Of a DNA stretch of 64,000 bases, positions 35,501 to 43,465 are shown piece by piece. This DNA is from Hypericibacter sp963696655. Lineage in GTDB: Bacteria > Pseudomonadota > Alphaproteobacteria > Dongiales > Dongiaceae. The number at the start of each line of letters is the position of its first letter. Within the stretch, counting starts at the first letter, position 1. The notes below the pieces were generated by a model, which saw only the letters and a list, made by a program, of their open reading frames with translations, was not told the origin of the DNA and did not search any database. Where the stretch lies: positions 1-64,000 of the forward strand of contig CAVOLB010000132.1 of assembly GCA_963696655.1 (NCBI GenBank), in the 5' to 3' direction. The position numbers and the translations under genes were made by a program.

Positions 35501-36278
35501 GGCCCGGGAGGACGACAAGCTCCGTTTCCGCGATCTGCAGGCGCAGCCGCGCAAGATCATCTCCTCGCCGACCTGGTCGGGCCTCGAATCCGAGCATGTC
35601 AGCTACAACGCCGGCTACACCAACGTGCATGAGCTGATTCCCTGGCGCACGCTGACCGGCCGCCAGCAGCTCTACCAGGATCATCCCTGGATGATCGCTT
35701 TCGGCGAAGGTCTCTGCGTCTACAAGCCGCCGATCGACACCAAGACGATCCTGCCGATGCTGGGGAAGCATTCGAACGGCAACCCCGAGCTGGTGCTGAA
35801 CTTCATCACGCCGCACCAGAAATGGGGCATCCACAGCACCTATACCGACAATCTTCTCATGCTGACCTTGTCGCGCGGCGGGCCGATCGTCTGGATCAGC
35901 GAGACCGACGCGAAGAAGGCCGGCATCGAGGACAACGACTGGATCGAGGCGTTCAATCTGAACGGCGCGCTCGTCGCCCGCGCGGTGGTCAGCCAGCGCG
36001 TGCCGGAAGGCATGGTGCTGATGTATCACGCGCAGGAGAAGATCGTGAACGTGCCCGGGAGCGAGATCACCCAGGCCCGGGGCGGCATCCACAACTCGGT
36101 CACGCGGACCTGCCCCAAGCCGACCCACATGATCGGCGGCTACGCGCAACAGTCCTACGGATTCAACTATTACGGCACCATCGGCACCAATCGCGACGAG
36201 TTCGTGGTGGTGCGCAAGATGGCGAATGTGGATTGGCTCGATAAACCCGCAACGCCCCCGGCGCAAGCCGCGGAGTGA
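32538..36278 (+). CDS. narG: Respiratory nitrate reductase alpha subunit NarG
   Basis: The product has 1246 residues, the normal length for the molybdenum bis-MGD catalytic subunit of membrane-bound nitrate reductase, which reduces nitrate to nitrite on the cytoplasmic face. The FS0 iron-sulfur ligands are His50, Cys54, Cys58 and Cys93 (HGVNCTGSC...RGCSRG). The SFYDWYCDLPPSSPQTWGEQTDVPESADWYNS region contains the Asp that coordinates molybdenum, near residue 223. The C-terminal VTRTCPKPTHMIGGYAQQSYGFNYYGTIGTNRDEFVVVRKM is also conserved. There is no twin-arginine signal, as expected for NarG. The ATG at 32538 follows GAGGAG. It is the first structural gene of narGHJI. Confidence 0.97.
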   Translation: MSHFLDRLMFFKRNVDTFSNDHGVVTNEGRGWEEGYRGRWAHDRIVRSTHGVNCTGSCSWKIYVKGGIVTWETQQTDYPRTRPDLPNHEPRGCSRGASYSWYLYSANRIKYPMIRGRLLRMWRAAKEQHPDPVAAWKSIVENPEQAKDYKSIRGRGGFVRASWDEAQEIIAAANIYTVKTYGPDRVAGFSPIPAMSMISYAAGTRYLSLIGGVCLSFYDWYCDLPPSSPQTWGEQTDVPESADWYNSTFIMLWGSNVPQTRTPDAHFMTEVRYKGAKIVTVTPDYSEASKFGDIWLAPKQGTDAAMALAMGHVILKEFHLSGKSPYFTDYCRRYTDLPFLVRLEKQGDRLVAGRFVRASDFEGDLGQTNNPDWKTVVIDEAGDRPAVPTGSVGFRWGEQGRWNLENRDGSSGSELKPRLSLIEGAHETVPVAFPYFGGRQHAHFQHTDHADVLVRNLPARRIKLKDGEALVATVFDLFCANYGVDRGLGGANAAKSYDEDLPYTPAWQERITGVPRERVIEVARAFADNAEKTKGRSMVILGAGVNHWYHCDMIYRGIINLLVLCGCVGQTGGGWSHYVGQEKLRPQTGWTPLAFALDWSRPPRQMNATSYFYAHTDQWRYEKLDIKEILSPLAKGTLEGSLIDFNVRAERMGWLPSAPQLEQNPLDVARAATQAGQEPPAYALSELKAGRLRLSCEDPDNPRNFPRNMFVWRSNLLGSSGKGHEYFLKHLLGAQHGVQGKDLGDEGGLKPLEVKWHEEAPSGKLDLLVTLDFRMSTTCMYSDIVLPTATWYEKHDLNTSDMHPFIHPLSAAVDPVWEARSDWEIFKGIAKRFSEICKGHLGIEKDLVTAPIMHDTPGELAQPFAPKDWGKGECEPVPGRTMPALITVERDYPNTYRKFTALGPLMTKIGNGGKGIGWNTETEIKFLTELNHAVTEEGITKGMPRIDSDMDAAEVILTLAPETNGQVAVKAWEALGKFTGRDHTHLARAREDDKLRFRDLQAQPRKIISSPTWSGLESEHVSYNAGYTNVHELIPWRTLTGRQQLYQDHPWMIAFGEGLCVYKPPIDTKTILPMLGKHSNGNPELVLNFITPHQKWGIHSTYTDNLLMLTLSRGGPIVWISETDAKKAGIEDNDWIEAFNLNGALVARAVVSQRVPEGMVLMYHAQEKIVNVPGSEITQARGGIHNSVTRTCPKPTHMIGGYAQQSYGFNYYGTIGTNRDEFVVVRKMANVDWLDKPATPPAQAAE

Positions 36279-36327
36279 AACCTGAACCGATGAACGACGA
36301 AATCGGGCGAGAGAGGAGGGACGGACC

Positions 36328-37851
36328 ATGAAGGTGCGAGCGCAGATCGCGATGGTGCTGAATCTGGACAAATGCATCGGCTGCCATACCTGTTCGGTTA
36401 CCTGCAAGAATGTCTGGACCTCCCGGGAAGGCGTCGAATACGCCTGGTTCAACAATGTCGAGACCAAGCCCGGCATCGGCTATCCCAAGGATTGGGAGAA
36501 TCAGGACCGCTGGCAGGGCGGCTGGCGGCGCAAGCGCAACGGCAAGATCGAGCCGCGTCTCGGCAGCCGCTGGCGCATCCTGGCGAAGATCTTCGCCAAT
36601 CCGCAGTTGCCGCAGATCGACGACTATTACGAGCCCTTCACCTTCGACTACGAGCATCTGCACACCGCGCCCGAGATGCAGGCCATGCCGGTCGCGCGGC
36701 CCGTTTCGCTCATCACCGGCGAGCGGATGGAGAAGATCGAGTGGGGCCCCAATTGGGAGGAGATCCTCGGCACCGAGTTCGCGAAGCGCTCGCGCGACAA
36801 GAACTTCGACAACTTGCAGAAGGAGATCTACGGGCAGTTCGAGAACACCTTCATGTTCTATCTGCCGCGGCTCTGCGAGCACTGCCTCAATCCGAGCTGC
36901 GTGGCCTCCTGCCCGTCGGGCTCGATCTACAAGCGCGAGGAGGACGGCATCGTTCTGATCGACCAGGACAAGTGCCGCGGCTGGCGCATGTGCGTGTCGG
37001 CCTGCCCCTACAAGAAGATCTATTACAACTGGCAGTCGGGGAAGGCCGAGAAGTGCATCTTCTGCTATCCGCGCATCGAGGTCGGCGAGCCGACCGTCTG
37101 CTCGGAGACCTGCGTCGGCCGCATCCGCTATCTCGGCGTGCTGCTTTACGACGCCGACCGCATCCAGGAGGTGGCGAGCGTCGAGCGCGAGACGGATCTC
37201 TATCGCAAGCAGCTCGAGATCTTCCTCGACCCCAGCGACCCGAAGATCATCGAGCAGGCGCGGGCCGACGGCGTGCCGGAAGCCTGGCTCGAGGCGGCGC
37301 GTCGCTCGCCGACCTATAAGCTCGCGATCGACTGGCGGGTGGCCTTTCCGCTGCATCCGGAATACCGGACCTTGCCCATGGTCTGGTACGTGCCGCCGCT
37401 CTCGCCGATCCAGGCGGCGGCCGATGCCGGCAAGATCGCCATGGCCGACGAGATCCCGGATGTCCGGTCGCTGCGGATCCCGGTCAAGTATCTCGCCAAT
37501 CTCCTGACCGCGGGCGACGAGGCGCCGGTGGTCATGGCGCTGGAGCGCATGGCCGCGATGCGCGTCTTCATGCGCGGCCGCCATGTCGAGGCGACCGAGA
37601 ACCTTTCGGTGCTCGAGCGCGTCGGCATGACCAAGGCCCAGGTCGAGGAGATGTATCGGTATATGGCGATCGCCAATTACGAGGACCGCTACGTCATTCC
37701 CACCGCGCACCGCGAATATGCGGAGAGCGCGTTCGATCTCAAGAGCAGCTGCGGCTTCACCTTCGGCAATGGCTGCTCGGACTCGAGCGAAGGCGTGTCG
37801 ATCTTCGGCGGCCGCAAGCAGAAGGCCCGCAATCCGATGGAGGTGCGCTGA
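36328..37851 (+). CDS. narH: Respiratory nitrate reductase beta subunit NarH
   Basis: The product is a 507-residue electron-transfer subunit carrying one [3Fe-4S] and three [4Fe-4S] clusters, which moves electrons from NarI haems to NarG. Four cysteine groups are visible: CIGCHTCSVTCKNVW, CEHCLNPSCVASCPSG, CRGWRMCVSACPYKK and CIFCYPRIEVGEPTVCSETC. In the third group a Trp replaces one Cys, the standard sign of the [3Fe-4S] centre. The start at 36328 follows GGAGGGACGG. Its stop overlaps the narJ start by one base, so they are translationally coupled. Confidence 0.97.
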   Translation: MKVRAQIAMVLNLDKCIGCHTCSVTCKNVWTSREGVEYAWFNNVETKPGIGYPKDWENQDRWQGGWRRKRNGKIEPRLGSRWRILAKIFANPQLPQIDDYYEPFTFDYEHLHTAPEMQAMPVARPVSLITGERMEKIEWGPNWEEILGTEFAKRSRDKNFDNLQKEIYGQFENTFMFYLPRLCEHCLNPSCVASCPSGSIYKREEDGIVLIDQDKCRGWRMCVSACPYKKIYYNWQSGKAEKCIFCYPRIEVGEPTVCSETCVGRIRYLGVLLYDADRIQEVASVERETDLYRKQLEIFLDPSDPKIIEQARADGVPEAWLEAARRSPTYKLAIDWRVAFPLHPEYRTLPMVWYVPPLSPIQAAADAGKIAMADEIPDVRSLRIPVKYLANLLTAGDEAPVVMALERMAAMRVFMRGRHVEATENLSVLERVGMTKAQVEEMYRYMAIANYEDRYVIPTAHREYAESAFDLKSSCGFTFGNGCSDSSEGVSIFGGRKQKARNPMEVR

Positions 37852-38513
37852 TGTACGCCTGTCGTATCCTGGCACGACTGCTCACCTATCCGGATCCGGA
37901 CTTCATGGCGGCATTGCCGGACATCGAAGGCGCGATCCTGGCCGAGCCGGCCTTCGGCGCGCGCGAGCGGGCGGGCCTGCTGTCGCTCCTGCGTCACCTG
38001 AGAGGCCAGGACCTGATCGAGGTCGAGGAAGGCTATGTCGGGCTCTTCGACCGGGTTCGATCGCTGTCTCTGCATCTGTTCGAGCATGTGCATGGCGAAT
38101 CGCGCGCCCGCGGCCAGGCGATGGTCGATCTGATGCAGATCTATCGCCGCCAGGGCGTGGAGCTCGATGTCAACGAGCTGCCGGACTACCTGCCGGTGTT
38201 CCTGGAGTTCCTGTCGCTGCTGCCCAAGGCCCAGGGCATCGAGATGCTCGACGATGCCGGCAATGTCCTCGACGCGCTGCATGGAAGGCTGGTCAAGCGG
38301 GGCAGCGCCTATGCGACGGTCTTCCAGGCGCTTTTGACGCTTGCCGGGCGCACGCCGTCCGAGCCGCCGGCCGAGCTGGAGGATGAAAGCCTCGAAGCGA
38401 TGGATCGCGCCTGGGAAGACCAGGCCGTGTCGTTTGTCGGCGCGGAGTCGCCTCAGGCGGGTGCCGGCTGCGGCAAGGCGCAGAGCATTCTTGCCCGCAT
38501 GAATCAGGGTTGA
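37851..38513 (+). CDS. narJ: Nitrate reductase assembly chaperone NarJ
   Basis: The product is a 220-residue cytosolic chaperone of the TorD/NarJ family that holds NarGH while the molybdenum cofactor is inserted and before membrane attachment. It is mostly helical, with the typical LARLLTYPDPDFMAALPDIEGAI start, YVGLFDRVRSLSLHLFEHVHGESRARGQAMVDLMQIYRRQG, and ELPDYLPVFLEFLSLL. The start codon overlaps the narH stop (TGATG). Confidence 0.95.
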   Translation: MYACRILARLLTYPDPDFMAALPDIEGAILAEPAFGARERAGLLSLLRHLRGQDLIEVEEGYVGLFDRVRSLSLHLFEHVHGESRARGQAMVDLMQIYRRQGVELDVNELPDYLPVFLEFLSLLPKAQGIEMLDDAGNVLDALHGRLVKRGSAYATVFQALLTLAGRTPSEPPAELEDESLEAMDRAWEDQAVSFVGAESPQAGAGCGKAQSILARMNQG

Positions 38514-38530
38514 CCGGGGAGGGACGGGCC

Positions 38531-39250
38531 ATGGCCGATTATCTCAATCCGATCTTGTTCGGCATCTATCCCTATGTCGCGCTCAGCGTGTTCCTGATCG
38601 GCAGCCTGATCCGGTTCGATCGGGAGCAGTATTCCTGGCGGTCGGGCTCGAGCCAGCTGCTGCGCGCTCGGCAGCTGCGCTGGGGGTCCAATCTCTTCCA
38701 TGTCGGCGTGCTCTTCATTCTCGCCGGCCATGTCGTCGGCCTGCTGACGCCGCATCAGCTCTACACGCTCGTCATCACCGTCGAAGCCAAGCAGATGCTG
38801 GCGATCGTCTCCGGCGGGACTGCCGGCATATTCTGCTTCATCGGCCTCACCATGTTGATCCATCGCCGGCTGTTCGATTCGCGCATCCGGAAGACCAGCT
38901 CGGCGATGGATATCCTCATCCTGCTGATGATCTGGGCGCAGTTGGTGCTGGGGCTGATCACGCTGCCCTTCTCGCTCCACCACGCCGACGGCTCGGTCAT
39001 GCTGCGGCTTTCGGAATGGGCGCAGCGCATCGTCACTCTCCGCGGCGGGGCGGCCGACCAGATTCTGGGCCTCGCCTGGCCCTATCAGCTTCACCTGGTC
39101 ATGGGCATGACCCTGTTTCTGCTCTTTCCCTTCTCCCGGCTGGTGCATATCTGGAGCGCACCGGTCGGCTATCTGTTCCGGAACTATCAGGTGGTGCGGC
39201 GGCGCGATGCCGGCCGGGACCTGGTGGCCCGCCGCGGGAGGCCGGTATGA
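38531..39250 (+). CDS. narI: Respiratory nitrate reductase gamma subunit NarI
   Basis: The product is a 239-residue membrane cytochrome b that oxidises quinol and passes electrons to NarH. Five membrane helices are visible, beginning ILFGIYPYVALSVFLIGSLIRFDREQYSWR. Candidate haem histidines are in SNLFHVGVLFILAGHVVGLL and QLHLVMGMTLFLLFPFSRLVHIWS. The ATG at 38531 gives the usual start and follows GGAGGGACGGG. An upstream TTG at 38510 is less likely. Its stop overlaps the next gene by four bases. Confidence 0.95.
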   Translation: MADYLNPILFGIYPYVALSVFLIGSLIRFDREQYSWRSGSSQLLRARQLRWGSNLFHVGVLFILAGHVVGLLTPHQLYTLVITVEAKQMLAIVSGGTAGIFCFIGLTMLIHRRLFDSRIRKTSSAMDILILLMIWAQLVLGLITLPFSLHHADGSVMLRLSEWAQRIVTLRGGAADQILGLAWPYQLHLVMGMTLFLLFPFSRLVHIWSAPVGYLFRNYQVVRRRDAGRDLVARRGRPV

Positions 39251-39987
39251 CCATGCGCATCAACGGTGCGGATATCTCCGAGGCCGCGATCTTCGCGGAG
39301 ATGCAATACCACCCGGCGGCCACGGTCGCCGAAGCCCAGCGCCTCGCCAGCGAGGCGCTGGCGGTGAAGGAACTCCTGGCGCAGGAGGCACTCGCTCGCG
39401 GCTTCGGCGAAGGGGCCGAGGCGATCGATGCGCTGTTGGCGGTGGTCGTCCCGCTCACGACGCCGAGTGATGCCGCCTGCCGGTCCTTCTACGAATCGCA
39501 GGCCGACCGCTTTCGCTCGAACGATCTGATCGAGGGAGAGCATATCCTGATCGCGGCCGACCCCGAGGACGGGGACGCGCGGGCTCAGGCGAAGCTCAAG
39601 GCCGAAGGCCTGCTGGCGCAGATCCAGGTCGATCCCTCGCGCTTCGCGGATCTGGCGCGCGAGCATTCGGATTGCCCCTCCAAGGCCAATGGCGGCAATC
39701 TCGGACAGATCACGCGCGGGGCCACGGTCCCCGAATTCGAGACCTATCTCTTCAGCCTGGAAGAGGGCGAGCTCTGCCCGGTGCCCGTGCCCTCGCGTTA
39801 CGGCTTTCACATCGCCCGTCTGCGCCATCGCGCCAAGGGCCGCACGCTCCCGTTCGAACATGTGCGGGAGCAGATCGCCGATTATCTCTCGGAGCAGGCT
39901 TGGCGCCAGGAGGTCAGCCGCTTCATAGCAACCCTGGCGGCCGCCGCGGAGCTCGAGGGCGTCGAGCTTCCCCGCGGCAGCCACTGA
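39247..39987 (+). CDS. Parvulin-type peptidyl-prolyl isomerase coupled to narI
   Basis: The product is a 246-residue rotamase of the parvulin/NifM type. The N-terminal helical part (residues 1-95) is NifM/SurA-like. The PPIase domain follows: GEHILIAADPEDGDARAQAKLKAEGLLAQI..RFADLAREHSDCPSKANGGNLGQITRGATVPEFETYLFSLEEGELCPVPVPSRYGFHIARL. No signal peptide is seen, so it should act in the cytoplasm. ATGA overlap with narI shows tight coupling. Such genes are found at the end of nar operons in several proteobacteria and probably help NarGHI folding. Confidence 0.9.
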   Translation: MTMRINGADISEAAIFAEMQYHPAATVAEAQRLASEALAVKELLAQEALARGFGEGAEAIDALLAVVVPLTTPSDAACRSFYESQADRFRSNDLIEGEHILIAADPEDGDARAQAKLKAEGLLAQIQVDPSRFADLAREHSDCPSKANGGNLGQITRGATVPEFETYLFSLEEGELCPVPVPSRYGFHIARLRHRAKGRTLPFEHVREQIADYLSEQAWRQEVSRFIATLAAAAELEGVELPRGSH

Positions 39988-40012
39988 TTCTCCTTCTCCG
40001 CCGCATGTTCTT

Positions 40013-40050
40013 ACCCCTCCCCCCTTGAGGGGGAGGTCGGGGTGGGGGGT
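40013..40050. repeat. REP-like palindrome, CCCCCTTGAGGGGG type
   Basis: The sequence ACCCCTCCCCCCTTGAGGGGG and what follows closely matches the unit at 26095-26133. It lies 26 bases after the nar operon and may act as a transcript 3' hairpin. Confidence 0.8.
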
Positions 40051-40204
40051 GCCGTGGGGCTCGCTCCTGACGTCGCGTCCACCTCCTTCGAAGGCGCCCT
40101 CTCTCTTTGCCATGCCCCGATTGACGCCTGCGGACAGGCCGCTAAAGTCGGCCTCCCGCGAGCCCGCGGGTTCGATCCGACGTGATTTCCCCGAGGGAGC
40201 GACC

Positions 40205-41449
40205 ATGGCGACCAACATCCGTATCAATGGCGACCGGCTGTGGCAGAGCCTGATGCGGCTTGCCGAGATCGGCGCCACCGAGAAGGGCGGGGTCTGCCGT
40301 CTGGCCCTGACCGACCTGGACCGCGAGGCGCGCGACCTGTTCGTGCGCTGGTGCAAGGATGCGGGCTGCAGCGTGACAATCGACAAGATGGGCAACATCT
40401 TCGCGCGCCGGGCCGGCCGCGACGACAGCCTGCCGCCGGTCATGACCGGCAGCCATATCGACACCCAGCCCACCGGCGGCAAGTTCGACGGCGCCTATGG
40501 CGTGCTGGCGGGCCTCGAGGTCATCCGCACGCTCAACGATCACGGCACCGAGACGCAAGCCCCGGTCGAGGTCGTGGTCTGGACCAACGAGGAAGGCTCG
40601 CGCTTCGCCCCGGCCATGGTGGCCTCGGGCGTGTTCGGCGGCGCCTTCGACCTCGATTACGCGCTCTCCCGCGCCGACACGGACGGCAAGACCATGGGCG
40701 AGGAGCTCAAGCGCATCGGCTATTTCGGCGACCAGGAGGTGGGCAAGCGCAAGGTGGGCGCCTTCTTCGAGGCGCATATCGAGCAGGGCCCGATCCTCGA
40801 GGCCGAGAAGAAGCAGATTGGCGTGGTGCAGGGCGTGCAGGGCATCCGCTGGTACGAAGCCGTGGTAACCGGGCAGGAAGCCCATGCCGGTCCGACGCCA
40901 ATGAAGCGGCGCAAGGATGCGCTGGTGGGCGCGTCGTGCATGGTCGGCCATGTGAATCGCATCGGGCTCGAGAACCAGCCTTATGCCTGCGCGACCGTCG
41001 GCATGATGCAGGTATCGCCCAATTCGCGGAACACGATCCCCGGCCGCGTCTTCTTCACGGTCGATTTCCGCCATCCCGACGAGGCGGTGCTGAACCAGAT
41101 GGATGCCGCGCTGCGCAAGGCCTGCGAGGCCGAGGCGCAGGCGATCGGTCTTGCGCTCGATCTCAAGGAGATCTGGTACTCGCCGCCGGTCAAGTTCGCG
41201 CGCGAATGCGTCGGCGCGGTGGAAGCCGCGGCCAAGTCGCTGGGCTATGCCAACATGCCCATCATCTCGGGCGCCGGACACGACGCCGTCTATCTCTCCC
41301 GCGTGGCGCCGACGGCCATGGTGTTCGTGCCTTGCGAGGACGGGATTAGCCATAACGAGATCGAGAACGCGACCAAGGACGATGTCGCTGCCGGCTGCGA
41401 CGTGCTGCTGCGGGCCATGATCGAGCGGGCGAACGCGCCGGTCGGCTGA
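40205..41449 (+). CDS. M20 family zinc hydrolase (hydantoinase/carbamoylase type)
   Basis: The product is a 414-residue metal-dependent amidohydrolase of the N-carbamoyl-L-amino-acid hydrolase/allantoate amidohydrolase group. Metal ligands are visible in TGSHIDTQPTGGKFDGAYGVL (His and Asp), WTNEEGSRF (Glu), EAHIEQGPIL (His), and near the end SGAGHDAVYLSRVAPTAMVF. The dimerisation lid domain starts around GIRWYEAVVTGQEAHAGPTPM. The ATG at 40205 follows GAGGGAGCG. Purine or pyrimidine breakdown, or carbamoyl amino-acid hydrolysis, are the common roles. An AllA-like gene occurs 11 kb away but not in the same operon, so the substrate is open. Confidence 0.9.
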   Translation: MATNIRINGDRLWQSLMRLAEIGATEKGGVCRLALTDLDREARDLFVRWCKDAGCSVTIDKMGNIFARRAGRDDSLPPVMTGSHIDTQPTGGKFDGAYGVLAGLEVIRTLNDHGTETQAPVEVVVWTNEEGSRFAPAMVASGVFGGAFDLDYALSRADTDGKTMGEELKRIGYFGDQEVGKRKVGAFFEAHIEQGPILEAEKKQIGVVQGVQGIRWYEAVVTGQEAHAGPTPMKRRKDALVGASCMVGHVNRIGLENQPYACATVGMMQVSPNSRNTIPGRVFFTVDFRHPDEAVLNQMDAALRKACEAEAQAIGLALDLKEIWYSPPVKFARECVGAVEAAAKSLGYANMPIISGAGHDAVYLSRVAPTAMVFVPCEDGISHNEIENATKDDVAAGCDVLLRAMIERANAPVG

Positions 41450-41706
41450 ACGACTCGGGAGCGGCCGGCGGGGCGGGCGGCCCGTCCCAGATCGGCTCTT
41501 TCCTCGGCGCCTGCCCCTTGAAATGAAGCCAAATCCAGGGCCGGTTCCGCGCTTCGCGCTTGAAGCCCGGCGCCGCCGGACTAGGCTCTTGGACAGGTCT
41601 CGATCGGGTCGGGAAGCCCGAGGGATGAGACCGAACATTGGTAACCGGCGGATGGCCCGTTCCCGCCTCGGGGGCATGAGGGCACCGCCGCATTCGGGGG
41701 GATCCT

Positions 41707-42435
41707 ATGCCTTTATCGAAGAGACTGGCTGCCGAGTTCGTCGGCACCTTGTGGCTGGTGCTCGGCGGCTGCGGCAGCGCCGTGCTGACGCTCGCCTTTC
41801 CGGATGTCGCCGCTTCGCCGAATTTCGGCATCGGCATCCTCGGCGTCGCCCTGGCCTTCGGTCTGACGGTCCTGACCATGGCCTTCGCCATCGGCCATAT
41901 CTCGGGCTGCCATCTCAACCCGGCCGTCTCGCTCGGGCTCGTCGTGGCCGGCCGCTTCCCGGCCAAGGATCTCGTCCCCTATGTCGTCGCCCAGGTGCTG
42001 GGGGCGATCGCAGGTGCGGGCATCATCTATCTGATCGCCAGCGGTCAACCGGGCTACGAAATCGGACGTTTCGCCGCCAACGGCTACGGCCAGGCCGAGG
42101 CGGGAAGCTTCGGCTCGCCCGGCGGCTACAGCCTGGTCTCCTGCTTCATCTCCGAAGTGGTCATGACCTTCATGTTCCTGATCGTGATCCTGGGGGCCAC
42201 CGACGAGCGCGCGCCCAAGGGCCTGGCGCCGATCGCGATCGGTCTCTGCCTGACCCTGATCCATCTGATCTCGATCCCGGTGACGGCCACCTCCGTCAAT
42301 CCGGCGCGCAGCACCGGCCCCGCGCTCTTCGCCGGCGCCTGGGCCCTGGGCCAGCTCTGGCTGTTCTGGGTCGCCCCGCTCATCGGCGCCGCGATCGCGG
42401 GCGGCCTTTACAAGACGATCTGGCGGAAAGAGTAA
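41707..42435 (+). CDS. aqpZ: Aquaporin Z
   Basis: The product is a 242-residue MIP-family water channel. Both pore signatures are intact: GHISGCHLNPAVSLGL in the first half and VTATSVNPARSTGPALF in the second. The six helices and the AqpZ-like start MPLSKRLAAEFVGTLWLVLGGCGSAVL are clear. The selectivity-filter His and Arg (LIHLISIPVT, NPARS) fit a water-specific channel rather than a glycerol facilitator. It stands alone, followed by REP-like repeats. Confidence 0.95.
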   Translation: MPLSKRLAAEFVGTLWLVLGGCGSAVLTLAFPDVAASPNFGIGILGVALAFGLTVLTMAFAIGHISGCHLNPAVSLGLVVAGRFPAKDLVPYVVAQVLGAIAGAGIIYLIASGQPGYEIGRFAANGYGQAEAGSFGSPGGYSLVSCFISEVVMTFMFLIVILGATDERAPKGLAPIAIGLCLTLIHLISIPVTATSVNPARSTGPALFAGAWALGQLWLFWVAPLIGAAIAGGLYKTIWRKE

Positions 42436-42450
42436 TCGCGGATCGCGCAG

Positions 42451-42572
42451 CCCCCTCCCTAACCCTCCCCCTCAAGGGGGGAGGGGATAGGGGTGATCGT
42501 TCGCCATTCGCGTTTGAAGCTTAAAAGTAGAGCGAAGCGATCACATCGAGTCAGGGGGTAGGGGGAGGGAGG
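42451..42572. repeat. REP-like palindrome cluster
   Basis: CCCTCCCCCTCAAGGGGGGAGG at 42464-42485 is followed by an opposite-facing AGGGGGTAGGGGGAGGGAGG at 42553-42572, so the pair could form an extended hairpin. It lies between convergent aqpZ and an aldo/keto reductase gene. Confidence 0.75.
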
Positions 42573-42591
42573 AGCAGCCAGACTCGCTTTC

Positions 42592-43434
42592 TCAAATCAT
42601 CGACAGCGGCGTCTTCCGGCTCGGCGGCGGCGAGAGGGTGTCGAGCTCGGCCAGGTCCTGCTTCGTCAAGGTGAGATCGAGGGCCGCGCGGTTCTGGCGG
42701 ACATGGTCGGGATCGGAGGCCTTGGGGATCACGATCGCGTCGGGCCGGCGCAGGATCCAGGCGAGCGCCACCTGCTTCGTCGTCGCCTTATGGCGCTCGG
42801 CGATGCGCTTGGTCTCGCCGCGATTGGCGAAGGCGCCGATCTCCAGCGGCGAATAGGCCATCACCGGAATCTCGTGCTTCGCCTGCCAGGGCAGGAGGTC
42901 GAACTCGGGCCCGCGATGCTTCAGGTTGTAGAGCACCTGGTTGCTGGCGCAGGCCTTGCCCTGCGGCAGCGCGAACAGCTCCGCCATGTCGTCGGCGTCG
43001 AAATTGCTGACGCCCCAATGCCGGATCTTGCCGGCGGCGCGCAACGCCTCGAAGCCGGCGACGGTTTCGCTCAAGGGCTCGTTGCCGCGCCAATGCAGCA
43101 GATAGAGATCGATGCGGTCGGTCTTGAGCCGCTTCAGGCTGCGTTCGCAGGCGAGCGCCACGCCGCGCCGGCTGGCATTCTGGGGATAGACCTTGCTGAC
43201 GATGAAGACCTCGTCGCGCCGGCCCTTGACCGCCTCGCCCACGACCTCCTCGGCTCCGCCTTCGCCATACATCTCGGCGGTGTCGATCAGGCTCAGGCCC
43301 AGATCGAGCCCCAGCTTGAGCGCCGCCACCTCGCGCTTGCGGTCGCCGCCCTTCTCCCCCATGCGCCAGGTGCCCTGGCCCAGCGCCACGACCTTGTCGC
43401 CCGAAGGCAAGGCCACGCTTCGCAATGTCGCCAT
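42592..43434 (-). CDS. Aldo/keto reductase
   Basis: The product is a 280-residue NADPH-dependent reductase with a TIM-barrel fold. The catalytic tetrad is visible: Asp and Tyr in LSLIDTAEMYGEGGAEEVVG, Lys in VFIVSKVYP and His in IDLYLLHWRGN. The coenzyme-binding end has VIPKASDPDHVRQN. The ATG at 43434 is six bases after GGGAGG and is preferred over a TTG at 43440. It probably reduces aldehydes or sugars, but the substrate is unknown. It is followed in the same direction by nothing else, and the upstream amidohydrolase could be co-transcribed (31-base gap). Confidence 0.92.
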   Translation of the reverse strand: MATLRSVALPSGDKVVALGQGTWRMGEKGGDRKREVAALKLGLDLGLSLIDTAEMYGEGGAEEVVGEAVKGRRDEVFIVSKVYPQNASRRGVALACERSLKRLKTDRIDLYLLHWRGNEPLSETVAGFEALRAAGKIRHWGVSNFDADDMAELFALPQGKACASNQVLYNLKHRGPEFDLLPWQAKHEIPVMAYSPLEIGAFANRGETKRIAERHKATTKQVALAWILRRPDAIVIPKASDPDHVRQNRAALDLTLTKQDLAELDTLSPPPSRKTPLSMI

Positions 43435-43465
43435 CGTCAACCTCCCGTTATGCTCGAAGGTCAGC

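Noticed and set aside
34227..36476. A 749-codon minus-strand open frame opposite narG
   Set aside because: It lies entirely antisense to a well-supported gene, has low-complexity composition typical of GC-rich shadow frames, and shows no family features.
40160..40180. GCGGGTTCGATCCGAC resembling a tRNA T-arm
   Set aside because: The stem does not pair properly and no acceptor or anticodon arm is found around it.
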